Notes under the pieces: generated by a model
Told to the model about the DNA's origin: nothing
Database searches by the model: none
What the model saw: only the letters and a program-made list of their open reading frames with translations
Program-made: the position numbers and the translations under genes
In this document: one piece after another, positions 8,723 through 17,507 of the stretch
How positions within the stretch are numbered: position 1 is the first letter of the stretch
Layout: each line of letters opens with the position of its first letter
Assembly: GCA_963725035.1 (NCBI GenBank)
Contig: CAVRWX010000001.1
Span: forward strand, 310,001-374,000
Source: JALZKA01 sp963725035
Lineage (GTDB): Bacteria; Actinomycetota; Thermoleophilia; Solirubrobacterales; 70-9
Reading direction: 5' to 3'
Length of the DNA stretch: 64,000 nucleotides

Positions 8723-9914
8723 ATGGCTACGGCAACCGACGAGGTCGTCGCCCTGCCGATTGTCCCCACCGACGAGGAGGTCGCGATCCGCAACGCCGTT
8801 CGCGGCATCTGCGAATCGTTCGGGGGACCTGACTACCACCGGCGGATCATCGAGGCGGATGAGCCGCCCACCGAGCTCTGGAACGCGCTCGCCGAGAAGG
8901 GCTACCTCGGAGTCAACCTGCCTGAGCGCTACGGAGGCGGCGGGCTCGGCATGCACGCCCTCCAGGCCGTCGGCGAAGAGATCTCGGCCGCCGGATGCTC
9001 GCTGCTCCTGATCGTGGTCTCCCCCGCGATCGTCGGCTCGATCCTCACTCGCCACGGCACCGAGGCGCAGCGTGAGGAATGGCTCCCCGCCATTGCCGCG
9101 GGCACGACGAAGGTCGCGTTCGCGATCACCGAGCCCGATGCCGGCACCAACTCCCACAACCTGTCGACCACCGCAACGCGCGACGGCGACAAGTACATCC
9201 TCAAGGGCCAGAAGACCTACATCTCCGGCGTGGAGGACGCCGACGCGATCCTCGTGATCGCCCGCAAGCGCGAGGACGACGGGTCGCTTGGCCTGCCGCT
9301 GCTCATGCTCGTGGACGTCGACTCGCCGGGGCTCGAGAAGCAGTTCATCCCGGTCGCCGTCAAGGCCTCCGACAAGCAGTGGCAGCTCTTCTTCGACGGC
9401 GTCGAGGTGCCCGGCCAATCGCGTGGTCGGCGAGTCCGAGACGGCGGGACTCAAGGCCGCGTTCGACGGGCTCAACCCCGAGCGGATCATGGGCGCCTCG
9501 ATCTCGAACGGCGTCGGACGCCGGGCGCTCCAGCTCGCCTCGGCCTACGCGAACGAGCGCAAGGTCTGGGGCGACACGCCGATCGGCGCCCACCAGGGGC
9601 TGTCGCACCCGCTCGCTCAAGCGAAGATCGAACTTGAGCTCGCTCGCCTAATGACGCAGAAGGCGGCCGCCCTCTACGACGCCGGCGCGCCGGCGGGCGA
9701 GCCCGCGAACATGGCCAAATACGCCGCCGCCGAAGCGGCGATCAAGTGCGTGGACCAGACGATCCAGGTCCACGGCGGCAACGGCTTCGCGCTCGAGTAC
9801 GGGCTCACCGACATGTACTGGGGCGCACGCCTGGCGCGGACCGCGCCGGTCTCGCGCGAGATGATCCTGAACTACGTGGCCGAGCACTCGCTGGGCCTGC
9901 CGCGTAGCTACTGA
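8723..9914 (+). CDS. Acyl-CoA dehydrogenase, one frame break
   Basis: About 396 residues after removing one extra base near 9413, where the text reads GTGCCCGGCCAATCGC instead of the expected PANRVVGE codons. The first part has FAITEPDAGTNSHNLSTTA, a divergent form of the ITEPgaGSD signature, and KGQKTYISGVEDADAILV. The second part has GLNPERIMGASISNGVGRRA and QVHGGNGFALEYGLTDMYW. This divergent signature groups it with dehydrogenases other than the short/medium-chain type, so it probably acts on a different acyl-CoA from its neighbours. GAGGG just before the ATG at 8723 is the only start signal. Confidence 0.82.
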
Positions 9915-9935
9915 GAACTGGTCTCCGCGAGCTTC

Positions 9936-10343
9936 CTATCGGGCAGTGGCAAGGGGCTGCGTGCAGAAGGCACAGCGGCTTGCGCCCACTGGAATCGTCG
10001 AGAGACAGTGCTCGCACGCCATCGTCTCTGGCGTGATGCCCTGGGCCTCCTGGAGCTTCTCGAACGGCAGGACGACGAAGAAGTAGACCGCGGCGGCAAT
10101 TGAGACGAACGTCAGCAGCGCGTTCAGGAAGTGGCCGTAGAGGAACTCCGAGCCGTTGATCGTGAACGAGAGGTTCGCGAAGCTCGGCTCGCCGAAGATG
10201 GCGGCAACGATCGGCGTGACGAGGTCGGCCACAAGCGCCTGCATGAGCGTCGCGAAGGCGGCGCCGAAGACGAACGCCACCGCAAGCTCGATCAGATTGC
10301 CGCGGACGACGAAGGACTTGAAGCCGCTCAGGATTCCCTTCAT
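9936..10343 (-). CDS. mscL: MscL mechanosensitive channel with C-terminal zinc-ribbon-like tail
   Basis: A 135-residue large-conductance mechanosensitive channel that opens under osmotic downshock. The N-terminus MKGILSGFKSFVVRGNLIEL leads into TM1 (AVAFVFGAAFATLMQALV) with the family pattern of small residues, then an extracellular loop and TM2 (ALLTFVSIAAAVYFFVVLP). The tail carries CEHC and CAFC pairs (residues about 113-131), like a rubredoxin-type zinc knuckle, where classical MscL has a short helical bundle. GGAG precedes the ATG at 10341-10343. It is flanked by convergent and divergent acyl-CoA dehydrogenases and has no evident functional link to them. Confidence 0.88.
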   Translation of the reverse strand: MKGILSGFKSFVVRGNLIELAVAFVFGAAFATLMQALVADLVTPIVAAIFGEPSFANLSFTINGSEFLYGHFLNALLTFVSIAAAVYFFVVLPFEKLQEAQGITPETMACEHCLSTIPVGASRCAFCTQPLATAR

Positions 10344-10394
10344 GCCCGCTCCTTCGCGCGCGGTGGCTGCCCTCCTGCCAGAATCGCGCCCCTG

Positions 10395-11635
10395 ATGAGC
10401 GACTCCGTCGTCAAGGACTCGGGCGCGCGCGCGCTCCTGCCTCCCTTCACCGACGAGCACGAGCAGCTGCGCGAGACGATCGCGCGCTGGGTCTCGACCG
10501 AGATCGCGCCCGCACGTGGACGAGTGGGACGAGGCCGGCGAGTTCCCCCGTGAGCTCTACACGCGCGCAGCCGAGCTGGGCTTCCTCGGCCTCAAGTACC
10601 CCGAGGAGCTGGGCGGACAAGGCGGCGACTACGTCCACGACGCCGTCTGGTCCGAGGAGATGGCCGCGGCGGGGGCGGGCGGCGGCGTCGGCGCGGGCTT
10701 GGGAGCGCACACGGGCATCGCGACTCCGCCGGTGTGGAAGTTCGGCACGCCCGATCAGCACGAGCGGTTCCTCCGACCCGCGATCGCGGGTGAGAAGATC
10801 GGCGCCCTGGGGATCACTGAGCCCGGACGCCGGCTCGGACGTCGCCGGGATCCGCACCCGGGCCGACAAGACGCCGGACGGCTATCGCGTCAACGGCGCC
10901 AAGACCTTCATCACGAACGGCGTCCGCGCCGACTTCGTCGTCACCGCGGTCAAGACCACGCCCGAGGGGGGCCATGGGGGCATCTCGTTCCTCCTCATCG
11001 AGAAGGGGATGCCCGGCTTCGAGGTGACCCGAAAGCTCGAGAAGATGGGCTGGCAGGCCTCGGACACGGGCGAACTCGCCTTCACCGACGTCGAGGTTCC
11101 CGCCGAGAACCTGCTCGGCCCCGAGAACGGCGGCTTCTACCTGATCATGGCCAACTTCCAGTGGGAGCGCCTGCTCATGGCGCTGGGCGCCGTGGGAGCA
11201 ATGCGCCGCCTCCTGGAGGTGACGATCGCGTACTCCCTCGAGCGCGAAGCCTTCGGTCGCCCGATCGGCCGGTTCCAGGTCCTGCGCCACAAGATCGCCG
11301 AGATCGGCGTGAAGCTCGAGGCTTCCCGCGCGCTCACCTACCACGCGCTTCGCACGTTCATCGAGCCCGAGGCCGAACGCCGCGAGGCGATCGCGCGAGG
11401 CGAATGGAACCATCCCTCGATCACCGCCGGGCTCGACGAGGTGACGAAGGCCAAGCTCCTCACCCAGCGCGCCGCTGTCGAGGTCGCCGACGAGTGCCTC
11501 CAGATCCACGGCGGCTACGGCTACATGCGCGAGTACGGGATCGAGCGCGCGCTCCGGGACCTCCGCCTGGGGCCGATCGGCGGCGGCACCGACGAGGTGA
11601 TGAAGGAGATCCTGGGGAAGCGCCTCGGCCTCTAG
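10395..11635 (+). CDS. Acyl-CoA dehydrogenase, two frame breaks
   Basis: About 412 residues when one extra C in GCGCCCGCACG near 10508 and one extra A near 10827 are ignored. The second break falls inside the ITEPGAGSD signature: CCCGGACGCCGGC should read CCC GGC GCC GGC. The remainder is intact, including VNGAKTFITNGVRADFVV, KMGWQASDTGELAFTDVEVP, and the C-terminal QIHGGYGYMREYGIERALRD plus GPIGGGTDEVMKEI. It closely resembles the dehydrogenase at 7467 in length and motifs, so the two are probably paralogues. The ATG at 10395 lies 51 bases from the divergent mscL start. Confidence 0.85.
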
Positions 11636-11699
11636 GCAGACGGCCCCGGAAGGGGTAGGGTTCAAAACAGGCGGACGGACCGCGACCGAGGAGTGAGAA

Positions 11700-12311
11700 A
11701 TGCACCTACGGCTGTCGAGATTCGTCGGGCTTGCGCCCGAGCGCGCTGACGAGATGGTGATCGCCTTCGAGGAGGGCGACTACCTGGACCGCCTCGCCGA
11801 AGCCGCCGGGTTCGACGGCTATCTCCTGGCGGCAGACCGCGGGCGGGGCAAGATCACCGCGATGAGCTTCTGGCAGTCGGCGGAGGACCTCTCCGCCTCG
11901 GATGGGATTGCCGAGGCGGCCCGGGCGCTCAGGATCGCCGCGGTTCGCCCCACCCGAAGGCCGGTCGTCGATCGCTACGAGGTCGTCTTCAACCGGGACA
12001 TCGCTGAGTTCCAGGGCCACCTGCGCCTCTCGCGGGTCGCCGACCTCGCCCCCGCGGCGCTGGAGGCGATGGTCGAAGAGTTCGAGGGGAGCGACTACGT
12101 CGAGCAGCTCGCCTCTCTCGCAGGCTTCAGCGGCTATCTCCTCGCCGCCGACCGCGAGAACGGCAAGGTCCTGGCGATGAGCCTTTGGGAGAGCCAGGAC
12201 GCCCTGAGGGCGAGCGACCACGCGGCCGAAGAGGCACGCGAAGGCCGGCTGGCCGTTGCGGGTGCCCACGACCCGATCGTGGATCGCTACGAGATCATGC
12301 TCGAGCGGTAG
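11700..12311 (+). CDS. Tandem ABM-like (dimeric alpha-beta barrel) repeat protein
   Basis: A 203-residue protein built from two similar halves of about 100 residues. Half one has MHLRLSRFVGLAPERADEMV, FEEGDYLDRLAEAAGFDGYL and KITAMSFWQSAEDL; half two has HLRLSRVADLAPAALEAMVE, FEGSDYVEQLASLAGFSGYL and KVLAMSLWESQDAL. Both end VVDRYEVVFNR or IVDRYEIMLER. The pattern matches antibiotic-biosynthesis-monooxygenase-like or stress-type alpha-beta barrels, which normally dimerise; here the dimer seems fused in one chain by gene duplication. No cofactor or substrate can be assigned. GAGG lies before the ATG, and the gene follows the acyl-CoA dehydrogenase by 64 bases. Confidence 0.65.
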   Translation: MHLRLSRFVGLAPERADEMVIAFEEGDYLDRLAEAAGFDGYLLAADRGRGKITAMSFWQSAEDLSASDGIAEAARALRIAAVRPTRRPVVDRYEVVFNRDIAEFQGHLRLSRVADLAPAALEAMVEEFEGSDYVEQLASLAGFSGYLLAADRENGKVLAMSLWESQDALRASDHAAEEAREGRLAVAGAHDPIVDRYEIMLER

Positions 12312-12315
12312 CGGC

Positions 12316-12344
12316 GCGGTGCCAGGCACTGTCCTGGCAGCCGC
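12316..12344. terminator. Hairpin between convergent genes, built on the GTGCCAGGCAC repeat
   Basis: GCGGTGCCAGG pairs with CCTGGCAGCCGC with one bulge and a six-base loop. It lies between the stop of the ABM-like gene and the end of the protease gene. There is no T run, so termination is inferred from position and fold. The core is one copy of a repeat also found at 22799 and 54563. Confidence 0.5.
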
Positions 12345-12350
12345 TTGACG

Positions 12351-13169
12351 TCAGCCGCCGAGGATCGCTCCTACCAGGTTGCCGTTGAACGGGCGGTTGC
12401 CCGGCACCAGCTGGACACCTCCGAAACCGCTGTTGGCGCGCATGTAGTCGAGCTCGGACTTGAGGTCACCGACCCCATTCGAAGCCGGAATCGGCGCAAT
12501 CGCAACGGTCGAGAGGGTTCCGATCGCCTGACCGGTGTCGCTCAGGAAGCCCGACCCCGAGTCGCCGGGAATGCCCGGCGTGACGGTGTAGACCGTGCGG
12601 CTCCAGCCGTTGCCCGCGCCCTGGACGACGATGCCCTGCTTCGGGCGGAGCTGCATGATGCCCTGGCGAAGCGATGAGTTGCCGTAGGTGAACACCGAGT
12701 CGCCGAGCATCGCGCCGGAGCCGCCGACGGACGTCGGGCCGCCGAGGCGCGGCACGGTCGGATCGACCTTGCTCACGTCGGCGGGATCGACCCGGACAAG
12801 CGCGAAGTCGTTGTACGCGCACGCGTCCGCGTTCGTCTCGCCCTTCTGCTGCATCGCGATCCAGGACGAGTAGACGAGCGTCCCCGGACGGGTCGCGCCG
12901 TCGATCTCGACCGGCGTCCCGAGCGGCAGGGTGCCGGCATCGCAGCCGTTGGTGTCGGTCGCTGCGCCGGTCCCCGAACAGTGGGCGGCTTGGCCGAGGT
13001 ACGTACCGCCACCGTCGCGGAACACGAAGTTGGACGTGCACTGGGCACCTTCGGTGAAGGTCATCACCCCCGGATGGATGTCGGCGCCGTCGTCGGCGGC
13101 CGCGGTCGTTGGCACGAAGGCTGCTGCCACGACGGCGCACGCCGTCGCGAGCATTGCTCGGTGAGTCAT
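12351..13169 (-). CDS. Secreted S1 (trypsin/chymotrypsin-like) serine protease
   Basis: A 272-residue exported protein. Residues 1-25 form a signal peptide ending TTAAADDGA. The catalytic triad is visible: His in GQAAHCSGTG, Asp in AYNDFALVRV, and Ser in GIPGDSGSGFL. The segment between contains the paired cysteines expected of extracellular proteases. The domain is compact with no pro-domain or cell-wall anchor, so it is probably a free secreted or cell-associated protease. The start is an ATG at 13167-13169. It stands alone, convergent with the ABM-like gene and divergent from the SDR at 13327. Confidence 0.88.
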   Translation of the reverse strand: MTHRAMLATACAVVAAAFVPTTAAADDGADIHPGVMTFTEGAQCTSNFVFRDGGGTYLGQAAHCSGTGAATDTNGCDAGTLPLGTPVEIDGATRPGTLVYSSWIAMQQKGETNADACAYNDFALVRVDPADVSKVDPTVPRLGGPTSVGGSGAMLGDSVFTYGNSSLRQGIMQLRPKQGIVVQGAGNGWSRTVYTVTPGIPGDSGSGFLSDTGQAIGTLSTVAIAPIPASNGVGDLKSELDYMRANSGFGGVQLVPGNRPFNGNLVGAILGG

Positions 13170-13326
13170 TTTGTCGTCTTACCTCTTGGTCTAATCCCAG
13201 CGGCGCGCGGGATGCGCGACGCTCCGGCGATTATTCCGGAAGCGAGCTCCGATGGCGCCGGTTCCCAAACGATCCACTAGCTTCCCGTCCCCAAATCCTG
13301 CAAACAGACAAAGGAACTGACAACAC

Positions 13327-14154
13327 ATGGGACTTCTCGACGGGAAGAACGCGATCATCACGGGCTCGGCCCGCGGCATCGGCCGCGCGACGGCAGAGCT
13401 CTTTGTAAGCGAGGGCGCACGCGTCCTCATCAACGACATCGACGGCGACGTCGCCGAGCAGGCAGCGTCTGAGATCGACGGCGAGACCGCGGTCTTCTCC
13501 GGCGACCTGACCGAGCCAGGCGTGCCGGACGAGCTTGTGAAGAAGGCAATCGACGAGTTCGGAGAGGTCGACATCCTCGTGAACAACGCGGGCTACACCT
13601 GGGACGGCGTCGCGCACAAGATGACCGACGAGCAGTTCCAGGCGATGCTCGACATCCACACCGTGGCTCCGTTCAGGCTCTGCCGCGCGATCGCTCCTCA
13701 TTGGCGCGAGGCCGCCAAGGCCGAGAAGGCCGAGGGCGTCGAGCGCTTCCGCAAGCTCGTGAACATCTCCTCCATCTCGGGAACGATGGGCAACGCCGGC
13801 CAGGTGAACTACTCGGCCGGCAAGTCGGCGATCGTCGGCATGACCAAGACGCTCGCCAAGGAGTGGGGCGGTCACAAGATCAACGTGAACGCGGTCGCGT
13901 TCGGCTTCGTCGAGACGCGTCTGACCCAGGCCAAGGAGAACCAGGAGTCGATCGAGCGCGGCGGCGAGAAGATCGATCTCGGCATCCCGGATCAGATGCG
14001 CGGCATGGCCGCGATGATCATCCCGCTCGGCCGCCCGGCCCAGCCGGAGGAGGCTGCCGGCCCGGTGCTCTTCCTTTGCACCGAGCTCGCGAACTACGTC
14101 CACGGCCAGACGCTCAACGTGACCGGCGGGCAGTTCGGCGGCATGTTCACTTGA
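13327..14154 (+). CDS. SDR-family oxidoreductase (FabG-like)
   Basis: A 275-residue NAD(P)-dependent short-chain dehydrogenase. The Rossmann motif is ITGSARGIGRATAEL (TGxxxGIG), the structural NNAG motif is VDILVNNAGYTWDG, and the catalytic Ser plus YSAGK (Tyr and Lys) lie in NISSISGTMGNAGQVNYSAG. The C-terminus ends HGQTLNVTGGQFGGMF, a FabG-like closing strand. About 25 residues longer than FabG because of an insertion around AAKAEKAEGVERFRK. It probably reduces a 3-oxoacyl thioester or oxidises a hydroxyacyl-CoA. AAAGGAAC stands about 11 bases before the ATG. It is monocistronic as far as can be seen. Confidence 0.9.
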   Translation: MGLLDGKNAIITGSARGIGRATAELFVSEGARVLINDIDGDVAEQAASEIDGETAVFSGDLTEPGVPDELVKKAIDEFGEVDILVNNAGYTWDGVAHKMTDEQFQAMLDIHTVAPFRLCRAIAPHWREAAKAEKAEGVERFRKLVNISSISGTMGNAGQVNYSAGKSAIVGMTKTLAKEWGGHKINVNAVAFGFVETRLTQAKENQESIERGGEKIDLGIPDQMRGMAAMIIPLGRPAQPEEAAGPVLFLCTELANYVHGQTLNVTGGQFGGMFT

Positions 14155-14279
14155 TTCGCTCCGCGAGGCAGCGGCGATCTCCGCTGCGGTCCAGGCGAGG
14201 ATCGCCGTCGAGGACGACTGCAAGCGATTCAGAGCGCCGGGTTTGAACCGGAGCGGACGCCGGCTCGTAGGTTGAGCCG

Positions 14280-15002
14280 GTGCCCCGTTACGTCCTTTTC
14301 GCGCTGATCGTTCTGGTCATGGCCGGCTGCGGCGGCGATGAACCGTCCGAGCCCGGATCCGATCAGCCGGCCGCGACGCCGGACGGGAAGGTCGCGGTCG
14401 CCGCGCTCGGCGACTCGATCACCGCGGGCAATCCGCTGTACGACCCCGATCCCGAGCAGCGCGCCGCGTTTGGCTTCGGCGACGACCCGGAGAGCCAGTA
14501 CGAGCATTGGGCGGCCGAGGCCAACCAGGACTTCGGTTTCGTCAACTGCGGCGTCTTCGGCGAGCGAACCGACGAGATCGCGGCGCGGCTCGCGGAGTGC
14601 GCCGAAGGGGCAGACATCGTGATCGTCCAGGGCGGCATCAACGACATCGCGCAGACGCTTGACGCTGATCCGCAAGATATGAGCGACACGCTCGCCTCCG
14701 CCGCAGCGAACATCGACGGAACGCTCGCCGAGGCAGACGAGATGGGACTCGACGCCGCGATAGCCAACGTCCTGCCGTGGAACAACGGCCACCCTGCTGC
14801 CGACATTCCGATCGACGAGCTCAACGCGGAGATCGCAGAGATCGCGAAGCGGCGCGGCGTTCCCTTGCTGGACTTCCACGACGCGCTCGAGAACCCCGAG
14901 GTCCCGGGGACGATGGCGCCCGAGTACACCGACGACGGCGACCATCCGTCGATCGAGGGCTACCGAGTCCTGGGCGAGCTCGTGGCCCAGAAGCTCGGCT
15001 AG
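14280..15002 (+). CDS. SGNH/GDSL-hydrolase lipoprotein
   Basis: A 240-residue exported esterase-like protein. The signal peptide ends in the lipobox LVMAGCG, so Cys17 is lipid-anchored. Block I is AVAALGDSITAG (catalytic Ser), block III is VIVQGGINDIA (Asn), and block V is DDGDHPSIEGYRVLGE (Asp and His), so all four SGNH blocks are present. It should hydrolyse an ester outside the membrane, possibly a lipid or carbohydrate ester. The GTG at 14280 lies 6 bases after TAGGTT, a probable leaderless promoter. Its stop overlaps the stop of the convergent SDR gene by four bases. Confidence 0.88.
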   Translation: MPRYVLFALIVLVMAGCGGDEPSEPGSDQPAATPDGKVAVAALGDSITAGNPLYDPDPEQRAAFGFGDDPESQYEHWAAEANQDFGFVNCGVFGERTDEIAARLAECAEGADIVIVQGGINDIAQTLDADPQDMSDTLASAAANIDGTLAEADEMGLDAAIANVLPWNNGHPAADIPIDELNAEIAEIAKRRGVPLLDFHDALENPEVPGTMAPEYTDDGDHPSIEGYRVLGELVAQKLG

Positions 15003-15856
15003 TCCTTCTGCTTGCGCTCCTCGGCCGGCACGGTGCCCGACCCCTCCTGGTCCCCGTACATGCCGGGTGGCCATGAGCCGAACCAGTTGTCGCGGGCGCC
15101 GTCCATCGTGATCGTCGCGCCGGAGTAGAAGTCGCCCGCGGGCGAGGCGAGGTAGGCGACAAGCCACGCCCACTCCTCCTCGGTCCCCATGCGTCCGAGC
15201 GGGACCGTCTTCGCAACGTTCTCGGAAACCACGGCCGGGTACTTGGTGCGCAGCGTCTCCGTGTCGAAGTGGCCCGCCGCGAGCGCGCAGAGCTTGACAC
15301 CGTGCTGGGACCACTCGATCGAGAGCGTCTTCATCATGTTTTCGACCGCCGCCCGCGCCGCGCCGGAGTGGACCATGCCGGGCATCCCGGCGTGCGGCGA
15401 GAGCGTGACGCTCAGGACCTTGCCGCCGCGCTGCGGGATGAATGCCTTGGTCGCCGCAGCGTGGGTCATGAGCCACGTGCCGACGACGTTGAGTTCGATC
15501 ACGGTGCGAAAGCCCTTGGGCGTGATCGCCTCCGCCGGGCTCAGGAATTGACCACCCGCGTTGTTCACCAGGACGTCGAGCTTTCCGTGGCGCTCGAGCA
15601 CGCTGTCGACGAGCGCGTCGACGGCTTCCTCTTCGCGGATATCCATGGCCTCGGCCTCGCCCGTGCCGCCCGCGTCGGTGACCATCGCGGCCGTCTCTTC
15701 GATCGGCTCGGGACGGCGGCCGCAGCCGATCACCGTGGCGCCCAGGCGCCCCAGCTCGACCGCGCTGGCGCGGCCCAGGCCGGAACCCGCGCCAGAGACC
15801 AGGCAGACCTGGCCCTCGAGCAGATCGTCGCGGAAGATTTGAGAGGGCTCGCCCAT
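14999..15856 (-). CDS. SDR-family protein related to 2,4-dienoyl-/trans-2-enoyl-CoA reductases
   Basis: A 285-residue short-chain dehydrogenase. TGxxxGxG appears as VSGAGSGLGRASAVE and NNAGG as LDVLVNNAGGQF. The segment MVHSGAARAAVENMMKTLSIE stands where FabG has YxxxK; both the Tyr (now His/Ser) and the Lys (now Arg) are changed, a pattern seen in part of the dienoyl-CoA-reductase branch, although that branch usually keeps Lys. It may therefore be a divergent reductase or a non-catalytic paralogue. A PPGMYGDQEG tail with a charged end replaces the usual peroxisomal-type ending. TATGCT lies 9 bases before the ATG and is a probable leaderless promoter. Confidence 0.82.
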   Translation of the reverse strand: MGEPSQIFRDDLLEGQVCLVSGAGSGLGRASAVELGRLGATVIGCGRRPEPIEETAAMVTDAGGTGEAEAMDIREEEAVDALVDSVLERHGKLDVLVNNAGGQFLSPAEAITPKGFRTVIELNVVGTWLMTHAAATKAFIPQRGGKVLSVTLSPHAGMPGMVHSGAARAAVENMMKTLSIEWSQHGVKLCALAAGHFDTETLRTKYPAVVSENVAKTVPLGRMGTEEEWAWLVAYLASPAGDFYSGATITMDGARDNWFGSWPPGMYGDQEGSGTVPAEERKQKD

Positions 15857-15908
15857 CCGGGCGCGAGCATAGTCCGCACGGGCGGTGCGGCTCTACCCTC
15901 CGCGAGCG

Positions 15909-16814
15909 ATGAAGGTGAAGGCCACGCCACGTCCGTTGACCGGCCCGCTGCAAGGCGGCACGCCGGGAGCGACCGTTGCCGTCGAGCCGCTGGACACCGG
16001 CTGGTTCGAGGTACCGCCGGCGTTTCTCGAGAGCGCGGGCCGCCTGGCAACGCTCCGCATGCTCGGGATCGGCACGCCTCGCTCGCGCTGGTGGACGATC
16101 CCTGTCCCGTCGTTCCTGATCCACCATCCGTCGGCGGGGCCCTTCCTTGTCGACACGGGCCTACACCCGTCGGTGACGGCAGAGCCCTCCGCGAACCTCG
16201 GCCGGATCATCACCCGCTTCTCCAGCCCGAACCTCGAAGCAGGCAAGGACATCGCGGCGCAGCTGCGCTCGCGGGGGCTGGAGGCGAAGGACATCAAGAC
16301 CGTCGTGATGACGCACATGCACTTCGACCATACGTCCGCGATGTCGGAGCTGGGCAACGCCAGCTTCATCCTCTCCGAGCCCGAGTGGGAGGCCGCGACG
16401 ACCACCTCCCGGCCGTTCATGCACGGCTATGACTCATCCCACTTCGACTACGCGTTCGACTATCGCACCGTCTCCTTCGACGGGCCGAACGTCGGCTCGT
16501 ACTCGACCTTCGGTCGCACGTTCGACCTCTTCGGCGACGGCAGCGTCAGGCTCGCGTTCACGCCCGGCCACACGCACGGGCACATGTCGCTCATCTGCCA
16601 CCTGAAGGATCGCGACCTGGTGATCGCGGGCGATGCGATCTACACGCTCGGCCAACTCGACGATGCCGCGCCACCGCCCCGCCCCGAGGACCCACACACG
16701 TGGCGGCGCTCTGCGCAGGAGCTCAAGCTCTTCAGACGCCAGTACCCCCAGGCCGTGATCATCCCCGGGCACGACCCCGAGGCCTGGGCGGCACTCGAAG
16801 ACCGCTACGAGTAA
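15909..16814 (+). CDS. Metallo-beta-lactamase-fold hydrolase (lactonase-like)
   Basis: A 301-residue MBL-fold protein. The zinc site is complete: MTHMHFDHTSA (HxHxDH), FTPGHTHGHMS (third His), the GD of LVIAGDAIYTL, and IIPGHDPEAW (last His). This set and spacing resembles N-acyl-homoserine lactonases and related quorum-quenching or general lactone/ester hydrolases. ATG at 15909 is preferred because TACCCT stands 9 bases upstream; a GTG at 15885 in the same frame is the alternative. It diverges from the SDR at 15856 with 52 bases between start codons. Confidence 0.87.
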   Translation: MKVKATPRPLTGPLQGGTPGATVAVEPLDTGWFEVPPAFLESAGRLATLRMLGIGTPRSRWWTIPVPSFLIHHPSAGPFLVDTGLHPSVTAEPSANLGRIITRFSSPNLEAGKDIAAQLRSRGLEAKDIKTVVMTHMHFDHTSAMSELGNASFILSEPEWEAATTTSRPFMHGYDSSHFDYAFDYRTVSFDGPNVGSYSTFGRTFDLFGDGSVRLAFTPGHTHGHMSLICHLKDRDLVIAGDAIYTLGQLDDAAPPPRPEDPHTWRRSAQELKLFRRQYPQAVIIPGHDPEAWAALEDRYE

Positions 16815-16897
16815 CGCTGGGGTGGGACGGCGGTGGCGCTTCGGTGCGCCTCAGGTTGGCAGTGCGGGGCGTCTTGGTGGCGCCACTGCTTGCGGAT

Positions 16898-17101
16898 GGC
16901 AATAAAGGGGGCGGGATCGGCGCTTGGGGCTGACCTTGAGCTCGTGTGTGCGGAAAGTTTCGCCCAGCGGGAGCGGATCGACACACGCGGTCGCTGGGGC
17001 CCAATCGGCGTTTCCGGCTCGAGTTCGCTCGTGTACTCCCGCGTTCGCTGAGCGGTCGCGGATTGACACACACCACCGGCTTCCCGCCTTCTTTGTCGCC
17101 C
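16898..17101. repeat. Intergenic repeat element copy A with two 45-bp palindromes
   Basis: The gene-free stretch 16815-17156 holds this element. The left end is GGCAATAAAGGGGG (16898-16911) and the right end (17083-17101) reads, on the minus strand, a diverged form of it (GACAAAGAAGGCGGG). Inside are two palindromic units, 16943-16987 (outer arms CGTGTGT/ACACACG) and 17030-17073, both with the core CGC(C/T)nAGCGGnnGCGGAT. A 42-base spacer contains GGCGTTTCCGG. The same layout recurs at 36250-36509. No reading frame of known type is present. Confidence 0.7.
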
Positions 17102-17156
17102 TTCTAGAGCTTGCGGAGCTCGACCACCGGCGCGCGAGCCGAGATCGCTCGGGCTA

Positions 17157-17507
17157 CTAGAGCTTGTCTTCGAGCTCAGCCGCGCGCTCGTCGTGGCGGC
17201 CTGCGGCCTGGCCGGCCCGGCGCTTGCCGCCCTCGGCCTTGGCCGCCTCGCGGGCGTGCTCCTCGGCCTTCTGGCCATGCTCGTCGGCAAGCTCCTTGTG
17301 GCGCCGAGCCTCGCGCGTGTGCTGCTCTGACTTCTCGCCGAGCTCGCGAGCCCGGCCGGCTACCGCTTCGGCCTCTTGGCGGTGCCCCTGGGCGTCGCGG
17401 CGCGTCCGCTTGCGCTCCGCCTCCTGCTTGGCGGCATAGGCGCGGTAGGCGAGGAAGCCCAGCACGAGGACAGCGACGACGATGATGACGATTACAAGTG
17501 TGCTCAC
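17157..17507 (-). CDS. Single-pass membrane protein with long coiled coil
   Basis: A 116-residue protein of unknown function. Residues 3-22 (VIVIIVVAVLVLGFLAYRAY) form one transmembrane helix and the remainder is a charged Ala/Glu/Arg/Lys helix with heptad character, so it should project a coiled coil into the cytoplasm or periplasm. The GTG start overlaps the TGA of the upstream acyltransferase gene (GTGA, four bases), implying translational coupling and a shared role at the membrane. Similar membrane-plus-coiled-coil proteins are common in actinobacteria, without an assigned role. Composition is like its neighbours. Confidence 0.6.
   Translation of the reverse strand: MSTLVIVIIVVAVLVLGFLAYRAYAAKQEAERKRTRRDAQGHRQEAEAVAGRARELGEKSEQHTREARRHKELADEHGQKAEEHAREAAKAEGGKRRAGQAAGRHDERAAELEDKL

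Noticed and set aside
16943..16987. tRNA-like D-arm (GCTCAGCGGGAGC) in the repeat core
   Set aside because: No acceptor, anticodon or T arm can be folded around it; resemblance is limited to the core of the palindrome.
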